A stretch of DNA of 64,000 nucleotides. It comes from Vermamoeba vermiformis. Lineage: Eukaryota; Tubulinea; Echinamoebida. The translations under genes were made by a program, and so were the position numbers. The notes under the pieces were generated by a model. That model saw only the letters and a list, made by a program, of their open reading frames with translations, had not been told where the DNA came from and made no database searches. This document shows, one piece after another, positions 11,301-23,387 of this stretch (within the stretch, counting starts at the first letter, position 1; every line of letters starts with the position of its first letter). The DNA is taken from positions 186,001 to 250,000 of the forward strand of contig JBEWZL010000048.1 in assembly GCA_045837725.1 (NCBI GenBank), given 5' to 3'.

Positions 11301-14300
11301 CTCGTACAGACTCACGCCACACTGCTCGCCTCAACAGCGCACTGCAATCACGTGGAGCAACAAGATCAATCCGCACGTAATGTTCTGCAAATATGATCTG
11401 CACGGCACCTGCAATGACGACGAGTGTCACGCACAACACGTGCGCGATGTGCAGCTGAGTGGCGAGGAATTGCTGCGCGATCTTGCAAGCTACATTGAAG
11501 ACCCGAACAAGTCACGTGCTGAGAACGAGAGTGCCATCACTGCGCTGCTGAAACAAGTGCGCGGCACGATACTGAGCGAGCGAGTGGACTCTGTGATCCG
11601 ATTGGTCAATCAACTGCTGCAGGCACGTGATCCAGCACACCGCGGCATTGTGTTCACACCGCGGCACCGAACACTGACGCGCAAGACTGTGCCGCAACAA
11701 GCACCGACGAGGCGTGACAAGCGCGCAGTGAAGAGTGGCACTGTGCCACGCGATGTGCCGCACGAGGACGAGGAGGATGTGCTGGTGGTGGAAGAGCTGC
11801 AGGACGATGAACAGCCCGTGCTGCACTTGTTGGACAGCGAGCACGCACAGCTGATGCACACTGCCGCACACGAGCGCTACTTCCACGCGCACCTCTCCAA
11901 CCACCAAGTCGAGCAGTTGCTGACCGAACAGCCGCACAACATAGCGCTGTGGCTGCAGTACAGTGCCACTCAACTGCACGAGCACGTGCCACACTCGCTC
12001 ACTGCACCGCTGCTCTGGGACGAGCACGGACACTGGTTCGATGCCACAAATCTCGTGCGCGAGCTCAGTCCTGACAGCAGTGCCACCAGCCAGTCCGAGA
12101 TCAGTGTGGATGCTGCACTCCACGTGCTGTCACGTGCACTGGAGCACAATCGGCGCAGTGTGGTGCTGTGGTATTACTATTTGCGGCTGTACATCCCACG
12201 TGCACCATCACGTGAGGAGTTGATCCGCACCATCGACCAGGGCCTGTCATTCACCGCAGAGAACACTGACAACACGAACTGGACGCTGTGGTGCTTGTAA
12301 GTCAATGCCCATATTAGGCAATCACACTGACACGTGTCATCGCAGGTACATTGATGCGCATGTCTCGCTGCAGGACAAGATCAGTGCCACCGAGCGTGCT
12401 GTCACACAGCTGTCACGTGACAAGAGTCCCGAATTAGCTGCACGCACTTCAATCCTCGCTCTGCTGCTCGTGCTGCAGTCCATTCAGCTGCAAATATCTC
12501 TCGGATATCTCCCGCAAGCACGTGACAGATTGCGCAGCTACATCTACCACGTGACTGATGATGGCAAACTGTCACTGCGTCGTTTATTGCAGCCCCGCGA
12601 CTTGGAGCTGGCAGTGCTGTCGTACATGCACGTGCTGCTGTTCGATCACGTGCCCAATCTGACCAATCACGTGCTCAGCGCTGAACTGTTCGTCATCACG
12701 TGGGACAAAGCACGTGACAAGCCAGCACAGTCGCAGCTGACGCGACTGTTCAAAGAAGTGCTGGAATTCCCAGAGCTGCAGTCACGTGATCAGCCTCCCC
12801 TCGCGCTGATGGTCAATCACGTGCTGTACGCATTGCCTAATTTGGACACAGCGGAGCTCGCAGTGCAAGAATATCTCAAAGTATATCCGCAACAGTCCGC
12901 GCTGTGGAGTGTGTATGCCCTGGTCGAGAGTGCGCACCACAAGCACGATACTGTCGCGCTCATTCATGAACACGCCCTGGTGGCACACCCACGTGACTGG
13001 CAGCTGTGGTTTCACCGCACCATGCACGTGATGTCACGTGACGCGCTCGATGCAGTGTTGCAATGCTTGGCCGATGCAGTGATCGGATTGGCCCCCGCAC
13101 CCCTGGTACGCACCGCTGTTTGACACGTGTCACACTAACTTTGCGACAGAATCAGATGAAAGTGACAGCCACTGACAAGCAGAGCATTGCTGTCATTCGC
13201 TCGCTGTTCGTGACAGCACTGCAAATGACACGTGACACGGCGGAACATTTCACAGCATTCACTGGCACACTGAGTGACACCACGCCGCATGATGGCAATG
13301 TCTATTTATGGCTATTGTTCGCGCTGTTCGAAATGATCACTGGCAGTGACGAGCACGTGATGCACGTGATCAACCAGGGCACTGCGCGACTCACTGACCC
13401 GCAGCACCGCAACAAGCTGTGGTTGTTGTAAGTCACTGTTTGACACCTGTCATATGACACAAACACTAATATCTTTGCAGCTATTTTACGTGGCGCAGCA
13501 TGCACGTGCCATCAGCGGAACAATTGTTGACAGCAGTGCAGAGCTTTGTTGCCTGTCAAGTACGCACCGTTCATGAACTGACCACGTGGCATCGTCTCGA
13601 ACTCGCGCGTGATGTGTCCGCGAGTGATGTGCAGCACATGCACGTGCCAGTACACGTGGAGTACAGTGCGGTGAATCACGTGATTGCCACCACATTGCGA
13701 CACGTGTCCTCGCCACAACAGCGCATGCTATTTTTAGAACAGAGCGCGGCCCAGCTGGCGCACAACACGTACCTGACACGTGCCCTGACACGTGCGCAGT
13801 GGCAAAGTGCACTCTACAACCGCGCCAAGGGCTCGCTGCTGCTGGCACTGGTGCGCGATCCTGCGGACTTGGATCTGTGGCTCGAGTACTTATATTTACA
13901 TTTATCTATTATTTACCTATCATTTACATTTATCTATTATTTACGTTTAGCTATATTTTATCTCATTTACATTTATTACAGTAACTTTCGAGTACATTAT
14001 CAACATATATCCCTTCATATTACCGAGCACTACTAACACCTCTCCAGTCTCGCGCACATCGCCATGCTCCAGTCACGTGCCTACGATGCCAGTCACGTGC
14101 TCCTCAGTGCAGTACGCGCCGTGTCCTCAGTGCGGCTAGTTGCCACCGCGCTGGCACTGCTGTCACTCACGCGCACCACTGACCTCGCTGAGCACGTGCT
14201 CAATCTGCTCGCACATCTCCGCGCACGTGGCTACAATGTGAAGCTATTCGAAGACAAGATATTCCGCAAATCTGCTTTTGCCCTGGTAAGTCACTTGCCT

Positions 14301-14383
14301 TTTTAGGAAACAGATCAGCCCAAGCTTCACTGACACTGCTTTGAACTAATTTGGTGCCTCGCTAGCCCCGCGATGATGTTTAG
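8394..14383 (+). CDS. ZFC3H1: ZFC3H1-like zinc-finger and HAT-repeat protein of nuclear RNA surveillance
   Basis: Seven exons (8394-8869, 8934-12296, 12346-13105, 13150-13427, 13481-13885, 14048-14285, 14366-14383) give about 1845 residues. The N-terminus is acidic and RS/Pro-rich. A long charged coiled coil follows (about residues 390-500). A CCCH finger CKYDLHGTCNDDECHAQH (C-x7-C-x4-C-x3-H, coded near 11390-11440) matches the zf-C3H1 finger of ZFC3H1. The remainder is HAT/TPR-like helical repeats (LWLQYSATQLHEH, LWYYYLRLYI, LWFHRTMHV). In animals ZFC3H1 pairs with MTR4 in the PAXT connection, which feeds polyadenylated nuclear RNA to the exosome; the same role here is inferred. The gene is packed with TCACGTGA-type words, about 26 CACGTG in 12301-13800. 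The last exon is only 18 nt and is the weakest part of the model. Confidence 0.8.
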
Positions 14384-15080
14384 GTGTAAGTCTCTATTCT
14401 ATTACTATATATAGAGTCGTGTTTGTTAAGTACAATTTATTTTCATGCGCGCAGTGGATCTGAACGACATTGCCGTGCAGTGGTGCCATCGATGAGACCT
14501 CGTAGTAATATATATATAGGATTAGTATTTATTTTTGTTCATATTTGTGCCAAATTTGTGATATATAACACTATGGTCTTATGTAATATAACGGATCTCT
14601 TCAGCGAAAACTCCAGTCCCTCCTTGTCTGTCAATAACGAGACTACTAGTCGCTGAATATAGCGCACTAGAAGTACTGTTATTGCAGTGAATGGAGGGCC
14701 TATTGTCAATTGAACGACGAATGTTAATAATAAAAGTGTTCAATTTCATCATTGCTACTCGACTTCTCTAATAAGCTCTATGTTGTTATTATTATAGTTA
14801 ACTCAACGATTGAGCTAAATTACGAGCCAATCTTCAGCGACTGAAATCACAGTGTAATTGCAGTTCTAGAACGATGCGACATGTCAATCGACACAGCCAC
14901 ACCGTCCTTAATTGATTGCTAATAGAACACTCGCCTTGATGCGCATAATAAGGTCCAGCCAGCTGCTACTTTACAGTTCTATCCCAGAATGTGCGGAATT
15001 ATACAACCCTTGCCGACGTTGCCAATTTTGAATGTTTTGAAACATGCCCTATTAGTAGCCACAGGAGTGACATCAGCAGC
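14384..15080. other. Intergenic region between ZFC3H1-like and GT31 genes
   Basis: This 700-bp AT-rich stretch holds the 3' UTR of the ZFC3H1-like gene and the promoter and 5' UTR of the downstream glycosyltransferase. Short ORFs here are not convincing and I see no RNA gene. A poly-pyrimidine tract and AG at 14426-14457 could mark an alternative last intron of the upstream gene. Confidence 0.3.
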
Positions 15081-16299
15081 ATGAATCGGAGACTCGCCAT
15101 CCTATTCGGCCTCATTGCCGTCTGTTGCATATCACTGGCTATGTATTATTACGAGGCAATGAGGATGTTCGAAGATGTCCCTCTCATATTCGAGAAGCCT
15201 GTTGGCAATGAAACAACTATAGACGATGTGCTCATATTAGTGTTCACTGGTAGGTTGTTGGGCATTTATTTTGATTTTTCATTATTATTATTATTGTAAT
15301 AACTGGAAATCGCGGTTTAAAATCAACTTTAGTAGTATTTATGCTGCACCCATAATTATGAAATTAATTGCGTTCAATCACTCCGGATTTGCAAACTTCC
15401 TCAAAGCAGTTTACACTCAACCGTTGCTCCACTTGCGACACTAGTGCCTACAGTGCTATATTAACGACACCTATGACTAGGCCAAGGCACGCGCGCACGA
15501 TTGAAGACATTTATGGAGACTTGGCTGCGTCACCTGCCACTGACCTCGTTCATCGTGTACACCGATGAGGACAGCACATTATTGCCTAATATGGTCAATG
15601 TCGGTGGAGGTGAGTGTCTGACACCATCACGTGCGTTACTGACCGCACACTTTCAGCCAATGAAGGCCATCAGATGACGACCAAAGTACCGCGCGGCTTT
15701 CGTGACGCGTACAAGCGCTATCCACACAAGCGCTGGTTCTACAAAGTGGACGACGACACCTTTGTAGTGGTGCGCAACTTGGTGAAGACACTGAACAGCT
15801 ATGACTGGCAGAAGGTGCAGTACATAGGGCACCGCATGAACATCAACAACTTTGTCGATTGCAATGGCGGGGCTGGCTATGCCATCTCGCAGGGTGTGAT
15901 GCGCACATTCATGAACGAGACGTCAGAAACAGGCTCGGACTACTACCGCTGCATGACCAACGAGTGTGGCCGCACCGCTGAGGACCAGTGCATGGCGATC
16001 TGCATGCGCAAGTACTTCAAGCGCGATTGCGAGAACAATTACGGCTTCAACATGTACGAGTCCGATCAGAAGTCGCGCGCCCCTGACTGCGTGCACCAGG
16101 TACGTGCTGTGCTGTAGCTAGTAGTGTGATATATATATATATATGTGTGCGAGTACTCATTGTGGCGCAGTGCATCTCGTTGCATCACGTGTGGGGCAAC
16201 AAGGTATACACGTGGTACAAACAGCTCTACACGGATTACGAAGCGGGTCTCGGCATCAACACGATTATCAACACCTTCAACACTACGCAGCAATTGTAA
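15081..16299 (+). CDS. Fringe/C1GALT1-like beta-1,3-glycosyltransferase (GT31), type II membrane protein
   Basis: Four exons, about 15081-15250, 15480-15608, 15656-16099 and 16171-16299. The protein begins with a short cytoplasmic tail and a signal anchor (LAILFGLIAVCCISLAMYYY), as for Golgi enzymes. Exon 2 restores the family start ILVFTGGQGTRARLKTF. Then come the DXD-type metal site (WFYKVDDDTFVVV), the acceptor-side block CNGGAGYAIS, the ED catalytic-loop block (TAEDQCMAICM) and the terminal ISLHHVW that parallels VSFHHV of C1GALT1. Six or more Cys residues lie in the C-terminal half, as expected for lumenal disulphides. Such enzymes add beta-1,3-linked Gal or GlcNAc to O-glycans using a UDP-sugar; the exact sugar cannot be told from sequence. 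Ends at TAA 16297-16299. Confidence 0.8.
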
Positions 16300-16417
16300 T
16301 ATAGTCGACGAGTCTCGTGTGGTGGATGTTACTCGAAGACAGGATGTGAATAAATTTCGATTTTTTATCAATTTTATTGTTCGAACAGATATTTTGTTTC
16401 GGGCTGCTAGTCTATTA

Positions 16418-16546
16418 TCATCTTTGCTTTAAGTAGCAACTATCGGACTTGCACTTGGTAGAGTTCAGTATTGAATTGAGCAGACGTTCAACGATCTGAT
16501 CTGGATCCACCAACAACGGTTGCAGATAGTTGCTTAGAGGCCCAAC
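16418..16546 (-). CDS. Possible terminal exon of an unrecognised small gene
   Basis: On the minus strand an open stretch ends at TGA (16418-16420) and reads as ordinary protein (GPLSNYLQPLLVDPDQIVER, then LLNSILNSTKCKSD). It lies in the gap between the GT31 gene and the PHP gene and has no start codon of its own. An upstream exon would have to lie between about 16560 and 16758, where I find no convincing ATG exon. It may be a remnant or an exon of a tiny gene. A faint resemblance to the LTGPLNKFVRN segment of the RFTS gene at 1.7-3.4 kb is noted but not relied on. Confidence 0.25.
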   Translation of the reverse strand, partial: VGPLSNYLQPLLVDPDQIVERLLNSILNSTKCKSDSCYLKQR

Positions 16547-16758
16547 CAATATATTTATTTATTTGACAATAAGTGATCGTACTGAGCTGATTACTATCAT
16601 ACATCGAGATCGAGGTAAGCTTTCCAACTAACGGTTTATCAAATAATTGAAAATTAATAATAAATGGCTTACAATGCAACGCATATCACAAATTACGTCA
16701 CGTTAATATACCGTCAAGTCTTGTTGCTAAGGAAAATTTTTCGGTTTCAGATCCAAGC

Positions 16759-18171
16759 ATGATCTACGTGAACAAAGCTGACTGGACGCGTCAACTGCTC
16801 GCTGGAGTTCAGCGACGCTTTGCCACTATGATTTTGAGCATCACTGCGCTCATAATCACGTGTTTGATATTGCAGGCGCGCTATCCTTACTTCTTCGAGT
16901 TTGAAGATGCAGATTTCGACTACAAACTGACACCGATTGGCAAGCCCTGGCACCCTGACTTCAAATACAACGTGCTGCTCAATGGCCACTGCCACACCGA
17001 CAATCGTAAGTGCAGACTACTGTTTGACACGTGTCACTGATCACGTGCTGTCAGCGGAGGACGACGGCCAATTGACCAATCGCCAAGTGATCAAGTGGCA
17101 CATTGCCAACGGCTTCAACGCCACGGTGATCACAGGCCACAACTCGCTCAAGCCCGCCAAGCGCACACGTGACCTGGCCCGAGCCGAGTACAGCGCGGAG
17201 CTGAAAGTGTTGCTGGGCCTGGAGTGGACCAACTGTCGCATGCACATGAACCTGATCGGCATTGAACACGAGCCTCCGAACTGGAAATATCCGAGCGACG
17301 AACAGATCAAACAGGTGATCGACTTCACGCACGAACAGGGCGGCGTGGTGGTACGACTGACCAATCATAGCGCACCAGACATTGCATGCTAACTACTGAC
17401 CTAGGTGCTCAATCACATCCCCTGGTCTATACCGCGCATGCTCGACTATCCGAGCAAAGAACAAATGGCGCAGTGGGGCATCGACTACATTGAAGTGGCC
17501 TCGTCCGAGTACTTTGATTTGCAGACCTTTGTCTACGTGCGCGACCAACACTTGGGCATGATCACTGGCACGGACATGCACTACCCTGAGCCTGGTGTGT
17601 ACCGCTCGATACACGACGCATATTTGCACCTCACTCATTCATCTTTGCAGTTCATGCGTGGACACTGCTCCAGGCAGAGGAATTCACTGAAGAAGCGATC
17701 ATGCAACAACTGCGTGACAGACGCACGAGCTTTATTTACGACGCGTATGGTCGCAGAGGGTAAGTGACACGTGTCAAACAAAGACTTTAGTGCTAATTGA
17801 CTCGCAGCACGGAACAATGGCGCTGGAAGAAGTTCAACAGCTTCATTTCTCCGTTCGTGCTGCTCGGCGAAGTGATTCGATACAAGTGCGTGCTTGACAA
17901 CACTGTAGTTCGTCATTACTAACACCCCTCTAATAGCTTCTACCGCGAAGACAAGGGCATGTGGAGTTTTGTGGACGGCACGTTCTGCGAGGAAGACCAC
18001 ACCATCTTCTACCTGCACTGGGGCATGATCGTCATCACGCTGTTCTGGGTGCTGCTGCTCTTCGTGCTGGGCGAGATTGCGCGCTTGATTGTCACGCACT
18101 ACTGGCAACAGCACTGCAAACATCGCTGGGGCCGCGAACTCAAACAGCAGTCGGTCAAGTACTCGCTCTAG
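16759..18171 (+). CDS. Membrane-anchored PHP-domain metallo-phosphoesterase
   Basis: Six exons, about 16759-17004, 17056-17370, 17405-17596, 17651-17760, 17808-17887 and 17938-18171. An N-terminal hydrophobic helix (about residues 24-40) anchors the protein. The PHP domain then starts with LLNGHCHTD, the metal-binding HxH motif. It continues with TGHNS, LEWTN, VLNHIPW and TGTDMHYPE, the expected His/Asp ligands. The C-terminus has a long membrane helix (HWGMIVITLFWVLLLFVLGEI) and a basic cytoplasmic tail. PHP enzymes are trinuclear-metal phosphoesterases; membrane forms of this shape occur in fungi and protists with unknown substrate. A polypyrimidine tract and AG just before the ATG suggest a spliced 5' leader. 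Confidence 0.75.
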
Positions 18172-18273
18172 TCTCGCTAAATATCGCCCTCGGGGCACTC
18201 TCCTTGTATCATAGTCGCGAATAAAATCACCCTCAATCCAACAACAGCTATTTACAAGTATTACAGTGCGACA

Positions 18274-19940
18274 CTACTGCGTCCACACGGGCGAGTTCAA
18301 TATAAACAAATTCGCTTCTTCCGCTTTGATCCAGCGCAGCAGTTGATTGCACGCTTTGATCGCTTTGGACTTGGCAATGATCGGTCCAAACAGTGCCACC
18401 AGTTCAAAGCCCTCTGTCACCCAGGCCAGCGAGGTCTCGCCGCTCGTGCTGTGCATCACCACTTTGGCGGGCTTGACGCTGCTCTGCACGGCACGTGTGC
18501 GCAGATGACTCCACAGACGAATCACGCGTCGCTGTGCAGCAGGGGCAGAGTACTGTGCGGGCCAGGCAGGGGCTGTCAGCTGCGCAGTGGTGCGCGACAC
18601 GAAGACGAAGTGCCGCAGTTCGGGGGGCGAGAGCGGGGGCGGGGGCAAGCGCCAGTCCTTGTCACGTGCTGCCTCCGCGAGTGCATTGACGAGTGCGGGC
18701 TGTGCATTGATCTGCTGCGCGAGTCGGTCGCGGTAGTCGTTGAGCACGAAGAAGTCGTCGGGTGACAGCGAGATGAGTGCCAGCATGACAGGTGTCAGCG
18801 GAGATACGCCGTGCAGGTCGAGGAATGACGCGTGCAGGTGCAAATAGCCCTGCGAGTTGAATGTGGGCAGACAGATCGGTGTCCAGACCTGATTGGTGCT
18901 CTGTATTTGATTGATCATAGTCTCGGTGGTCAGTTGATTGAACAGCAAGTGCAGATCGCGCGTTTTGAGAATGTAGCGCCGAGGACGCACGAGCTGCACC
19001 AGTCTGCCCTGCACGAGCAGCACGGCGTAGAACAGCTGTTGCGAGTCTGCAGGCTTGAGCTGTTGCATCATCGCGCCGAGTGCATTGCGGATCTGACTGT
19101 TGAGGCGCAAGCAGTGGATGGCATTGAACAGCAGGTCTGGTTGTCGCACTGCAGAGCGTATCATATTGTCGAAGAACACATCCGCACCACCCAGCAGATT
19201 GCGCGCATCGAATTGAGGCTTGCGCGTCAACACACCGTGGATCATGTTGGTCAGCAGCGAGATGATCTGCTCGTGCAAGTAGTCGAGTTGTTGCTCCAAG
19301 TAGTGTCGCGTGTCCGAGATGTGACTGCTCGTCATCACCAGGTGAAAGGGTCCTATATTCTTGAATACGATCTTCACTGGCCCTGCAACGATCATTTGAA
19401 GTGCATCTGGCTTGGCATTGAGCAGCTTGAGCAGTGCAGGATTGGCACCAATCAGCTCTTGCGACTCGACAAAGCTGTTCATGCCCGTCAATACGCCCAT
19501 CAGTGTTGTCAGCTTCATCTCATCGCCGTAGCGGCTGTAGATCGGTTTGCCTGCATTCGTCAAAATAAACGCGTGTCGTTTGTGATAGCGCCACGAAGGT
19601 GTCTCCATATCTATATTGTCATATTTCTAATCAGTGTCGTGCTCGGTGCCAATAACAAGTGCCTCAGAAATTGAAAAATCAAAAGAAAAATAAAAAAAAT
19701 TGGATCAAATAATTACAAAATCAAATACTACGCACCTTCATCCTCGCCTTTACGTTTACGTCTCGCGTCATTAGTAGTATCATTGTTGTTGTTTAATTCA
19801 GCTTGTTGCAGCACTGACTCTTCGCTCATCGCAGGCAGAGCGAGCTGTGGATCTGCCTCGCTGATAGTGCTGTCAGAGAACAGCGTGGTGTTCTGCGTCT
19901 GACCAGGCACGATGAGTGGTTCTTGACTGAGATCTTCCAT
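18274..19940 (-). CDS. MON1: MON1, subunit of the Mon1-Ccz1 Rab7 exchange factor
   Basis: Two exons (about 19940-19735 and 19610-18274) give about 510 residues. The short acidic N-terminus is followed by WRYHKRHAFILTNAGKPIYS and RYGDEMKLTTLMGVLTGMNS, the first longin domain signature of MON1 (human KHVFVLSEAGKPVYSRYG). Further longin-type blocks follow (VKIVFKNIGPFHLVMTSS, LLVQGRLVQLVRPR) and a conserved C-terminal block (THIWSH-like RLWSHLRTRAVQSS, WVTEGFELVALF). With CCZ1 it loads GTP on Rab7 on late endosomes and vacuoles. The start ATG 19940 is 122 bp from the divergent start of the coiled-coil gene, so the two probably share a promoter. Long open frames on the opposite strand are shadows. 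Confidence 0.9.
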
Positions 19941-20062
19941 CGTGCTAATCGTGAATGTCTCGTGCTTAATAGCTCACGCGTGCTGTTGTTCTCATCTGTT
20001 GGACACTCAATACAACAGCAACACAGCTCGCAGTACTGAATCAATATTATTGCAATTTAACG

Positions 20063-20410
20063 ATGACCACACATATGAATGGCAGCACTACGATCAAAGA
20101 AACTAACGAGCCGGTTGAGTTGCTGCATTCACTCGTGGAAACGGCGCAGAAGATCATCCAGTCCCCAACTCAATCAGAGAGCTTGTTTCAGCAATATCAA
20201 CAGCAGTTCTTTGCATTGCAAACACTAGTAGCGGCTTTAGAGACTGCTTCACAACCAACACAGCGAGATCTGGATCAAACACAGATCGAGCAGTTACAAA
20301 GCTCAAAAAAAGAATTAGAGCTTGAAGTTGCAGCCAAAAATAAGCGCATTGAAGAGCTCATTAAATACTTGCGCTTATTGAAAATTACTATTGAGAGCTT
20401 GCGAGCTTAA
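20063..20410 (+). CDS. Small coiled-coil protein, possibly a Mediator subunit (MED28/MED30-like)
   Basis: A single exon encodes 115 residues. The N-terminal half is helical (ELLHSLVETAQKIIQ), and the C-terminal half is a charged coiled coil, roughly residues 75-115 (LELEVAAKNKRIEELIKYLR). The size, the Gln-rich linker and the closing pattern 'KNxxIEEL...LRxLKxxIESL' resemble the C-terminal helix of MED30 (KNQQLKQIMDQLRNLIWDI) or MED28. The match is only to a generic helix pattern, so the assignment stays tentative. The gene shares a 122-bp divergent promoter region with MON1. Confidence 0.4.
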   Translation: MTTHMNGSTTIKETNEPVELLHSLVETAQKIIQSPTQSESLFQQYQQQFFALQTLVAALETASQPTQRDLDQTQIEQLQSSKKELELEVAAKNKRIEELIKYLRLLKITIESLRA

Positions 20411-20685
20411 TTTTGGAGAAGATGCACAGCTTATTTAATAATTATGCCGTCATGAGGGTTGTGCTTCATGCACTTTATAGCAACAAATGATACAATACAA
20501 AAATCAAAACACACCACTGGTCAGATATTCCAATCTTCTGTCGTGTGACAGATGTTTCGCGTGCAATGTTCGAACAGCTGTAGAAGCGTCTAGAAGGTGT
20601 CATAATAGCCTCAAATAGCCATCGATCAAGTTCTGTCAATTCACACCAACAACAAGCAACGAACAACACAACAATAATAATAACA

Positions 20686-21797
20686 ATGTCTAGCACTGAC
20701 CTCAAGCCAATTGAGCTCTACTCGTGGGGCACACCCAACGGATGGAAGATTGAAATTGCCTTGGACGAACTCAACTTGGCTTATAATGTAAGTGATAGTC
20801 TATAATGTACTTGGATAAGACCCGTGCAGTCGTGGAACGTGTTTGCAATCTGGTTTTAAAGCACGGAGTAAATTTGAGCAGCTCCGCGATATTTTCAATA
20901 ATGTCAACCACAATACTTAGCGCATCATATTATTTATATATTAGCGCTATTATTATTGTCGTTATAAACGATTCACCGTAATTAACTGGTACAAATTGAA
21001 AACTTTGCAATCATATTTTCTCCTCGTCGCGTGGTTCACTAACTAACACGAATCTATTCGCACAGTACCACGGCATCAATATTGGTGCTGGCGATCAGTT
21101 CAAGGAGGAGTTCTTGCGCATCTCACCCAACAACAAGATCCCTGCCATTGTTGACCCCAACACGGACTTGAGTGTATTTGAATCAGGCGCTATTCTCACC
21201 TACCTCGCGCAACACTATCGCTCTCGCAGCACTGAACAGCTCTTGCCCAATGCTGAAGCGGATCCTCGCGGCAATGCAGCAGTGTTGCAGTGGGTAAGCG
21301 GATCTGAACTATTAACCAGCGACTAGTAGTGCTTACACTTCCACGCAGTTAAACTGGCAGATGGGTGGGTTCGGTCCCATGCTAGGCCAATACAATCGTA
21401 AGTTCACTGCACCCTGCAACGCTAGATCTGACTCGTGCTCGCAGACTTCTTCAACTACGCGCCAGACAAGATTGAATACGCCATCAATCGCTACAGAAAT
21501 GAGGCCAAGCGACTCTTTGGCGTGCTCGACAAACAACTCGCTGCCACCAATGCCTATGTCGCTGGAGCACACTACTCCATCGCTGACATTGCGATCTGGC
21601 CCTGGGCAATCATGATCCCGCGATTCGGCGAAGAGTTCTCAGCATTCAAGCACGTGAACGAGTGGATCGAACGTCTAAAGCAACGTCCAGCTGTTAATAA
21701 GGTGTGGACTAAGGTGTCTGAAACCGTTTCTAAGCCTCCCGCTCCTTTCACTGATGAGCAAAAGAAGATCTTGTTTGGGATTGAAACCAAGAAATAA
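20686..21797 (+). CDS. Ure2p/YfcG-like glutathione S-transferase
   Basis: Four exons, 20686-20788, 21066-21294, about 21349-21399 and 21445-21797, give about 244 residues; the first intron is unusually long for this genome (about 277 nt). The thioredoxin-fold N-domain begins IELYSWGTPNGWKIEIALDE and contains NNKIPAIVD (cis-Pro) and FESGAILTYLA, the glutathione-binding ESG/ESA motif. The C-domain has LNWQMGGFGPMLGQ and YSIADIAIWPW. The order TPNGWK...QWLNWQMGG...GP is typical of the Ure2p/YfcG/YghU branch, whose bacterial members are glutathione-dependent disulphide reductases. No prion-like N-terminal extension is present. The expected role is cytosolic redox or detoxification chemistry. Confidence 0.88.
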
Positions 21798-21968
21798 GCT
21801 GTGAGCTATCTGTAAATAAATATTGATGAGAATGTATTTTGAGAAAAGTGCCTATGCTTATTAATTTTCTTCCGCCTTCTTGGCCAAAAGCCCGCGCAAA
21901 CGCTATTTGGTCAGATCACGAAATATTTAAAAACTAAGCACAACAACTCGTGTAAATACTCAATATAC

Positions 21969-23248
21969 ATGGCAACTCTAAAAATAAAGAGTTCTGGTGC
22001 TAAACAACCGCGTCCTCCTGGTGCAGTACCTTGGGTTGAAAAATAGTAAGTCCAATTAATAATAAGAATTATTATTATCTCGCCAAAGTGGTCGACAACC
22101 TTTAATTAATTGCTGTGAACATTTATAAACGATGTTAAAATCAAATACATTATTAATGGTGACATCTAGTCGACCTAAATCAATGGACGAGGTCGTGCAT
22201 CAAGAAGAGGCAGTCAAAACACTCAAAAAGTCAATGGAGACAGGCAATGTAAGGAATACATAGCGAATATCACTACTAGACACTCACCTCGCACTTCAGC
22301 TGCCCCATCTGCTCTTCTACGGTCCACCAGGCACCGGCAAGACGAGCACCATTCTCGCGCTGTGTCGGGATCTGTTCGGCACACCTGAACTCATCAAACA
22401 GCGCGTGCTCGAGCTCAATGCGTCAGACGAGCGCGGCATTGAAGTCGTGCGCAATAAGGTACCCTTGGATTTCCTTATTTGGTAAAACTAATCACGTGAT
22501 CTCGCAGATCAAAACCTTCGCGCAGGGTCAAGTCAGCCAACAAGTGGTGAATGGCCGTCAATTGCCGCCCTTCAAGCTGATCATTCTCGACGAAGTGGAT
22601 CAAATGACTTCTGACGCACAGAACGCGCTGCGCCGTGTGATTGAAATCTACAGTCACGTGACTAGATTTGCACTGCTCTGCAACTACGTCTCGAAGATCA
22701 TCGATCCAATCACCTCTCGCTGCGCTAAATTTAGATTTCAACCCCTGCCACACGAACCTGTCAAAGCTCGACTCGAACACATTGTGACAGCGGAAAAACT
22801 CATGACAGACCAGTCGAGTGCGCAGATTGATCTATTTTTAGACGCGCTGATTCGCTTGTCCGAGGGTGATTTGCGCAAGGCCATCACGTACCTGCAGAGC
22901 GCGTATCGACTGTACGGCAGCAAGATGACGCTGCAGGCACTGAACGACATTGCAGGCGTGGTGCCTGAAGAGCAGATCCGCACTCTGTTTGCGGCCTGTC
23001 GCTCCAAGGGCTTCAAAGAGGTGCAGCACGAGGTGCAGACCCTGGTAGATGACGGCTACTCCACCGCGCAAGTGCTCAAACAGCTCTCCGATCACGTGAT
23101 TCGAGCGCAGGACATTGACGATGTGCGCAAATCACGTGCGCTGCTGTACTTTGCCGAGTCAGACAAGGCCCTGGTTGATGGCGCGGATGAACTGCTGCAA
23201 CTGCTGCACGTCACCACTAGCACCATGCGCGTGCTGCAACAAGTGTAG
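21969..23248 (+). CDS. RFC4: Replication factor C subunit 4 (clamp loader; yeast Rfc2)
   Basis: Four exons (about 21969-22044, 22170-22249, 22301-22458, 22508-23248) give about 350 residues. Motifs in order are [18 protein letters not shown] (RFC box II), [12 protein letters not shown] (Walker A), [15 protein letters not shown] (box IV), [11 protein letters not shown] (Walker B, DEVD in place of DEAD), [15 protein letters not shown] (sensor 1 and the SRC arginine-finger motif) and [14 protein letters not shown] (sensor 2). The C-terminal collar ends [10 protein letters not shown], close to human RFC4 DGADEHLQLI, which separates it from RFC2, RFC3 and RFC5. As part of the RFC1-5 pentamer it loads PCNA onto primed DNA. 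Introns 22045-22169 and 22459-22507 are clear. Confidence 0.93.
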
Positions 23249-23387
23249 AATAGTAAAGACATCTTAATTGTACCTCCCTGTGTAGTCCTTCGGTGTCGCG
23301 GAGATTTCAAGTCACGTGACTGGTCTGCAAAAAATCAACTGCTGGCCTTCAGCAGCAATTTTATCACAGTTTGTTATAATCAACACC

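Noticed and set aside
11512-12123. 203-codon minus-strand open frame inside the ZFC3H1-like gene
   Set aside because: Overlaps the HAT-repeat coding exon and is Cys/Val/His-rich in the way expected for a reverse reading of CAC GTG-rich code.
14286-14306. 21-nt intron giving an alternative end of the ZFC3H1-like gene
   Set aside because: Far shorter than any other intron in the window; the acceptor at 14365 gives a normal-sized intron and a short in-frame last exon.
8934-14383. CACGTG excess as plain codon bias for His-Val
   Set aside because: The word appears in several frames, on both strands and in introns, so codon preference alone cannot account for it.
18832-19674. 280-codon plus-strand open frame opposite MON1
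   Set aside because: Antisense shadow of the MON1 longin exons; it would begin inside MON1 without its own promoter space.
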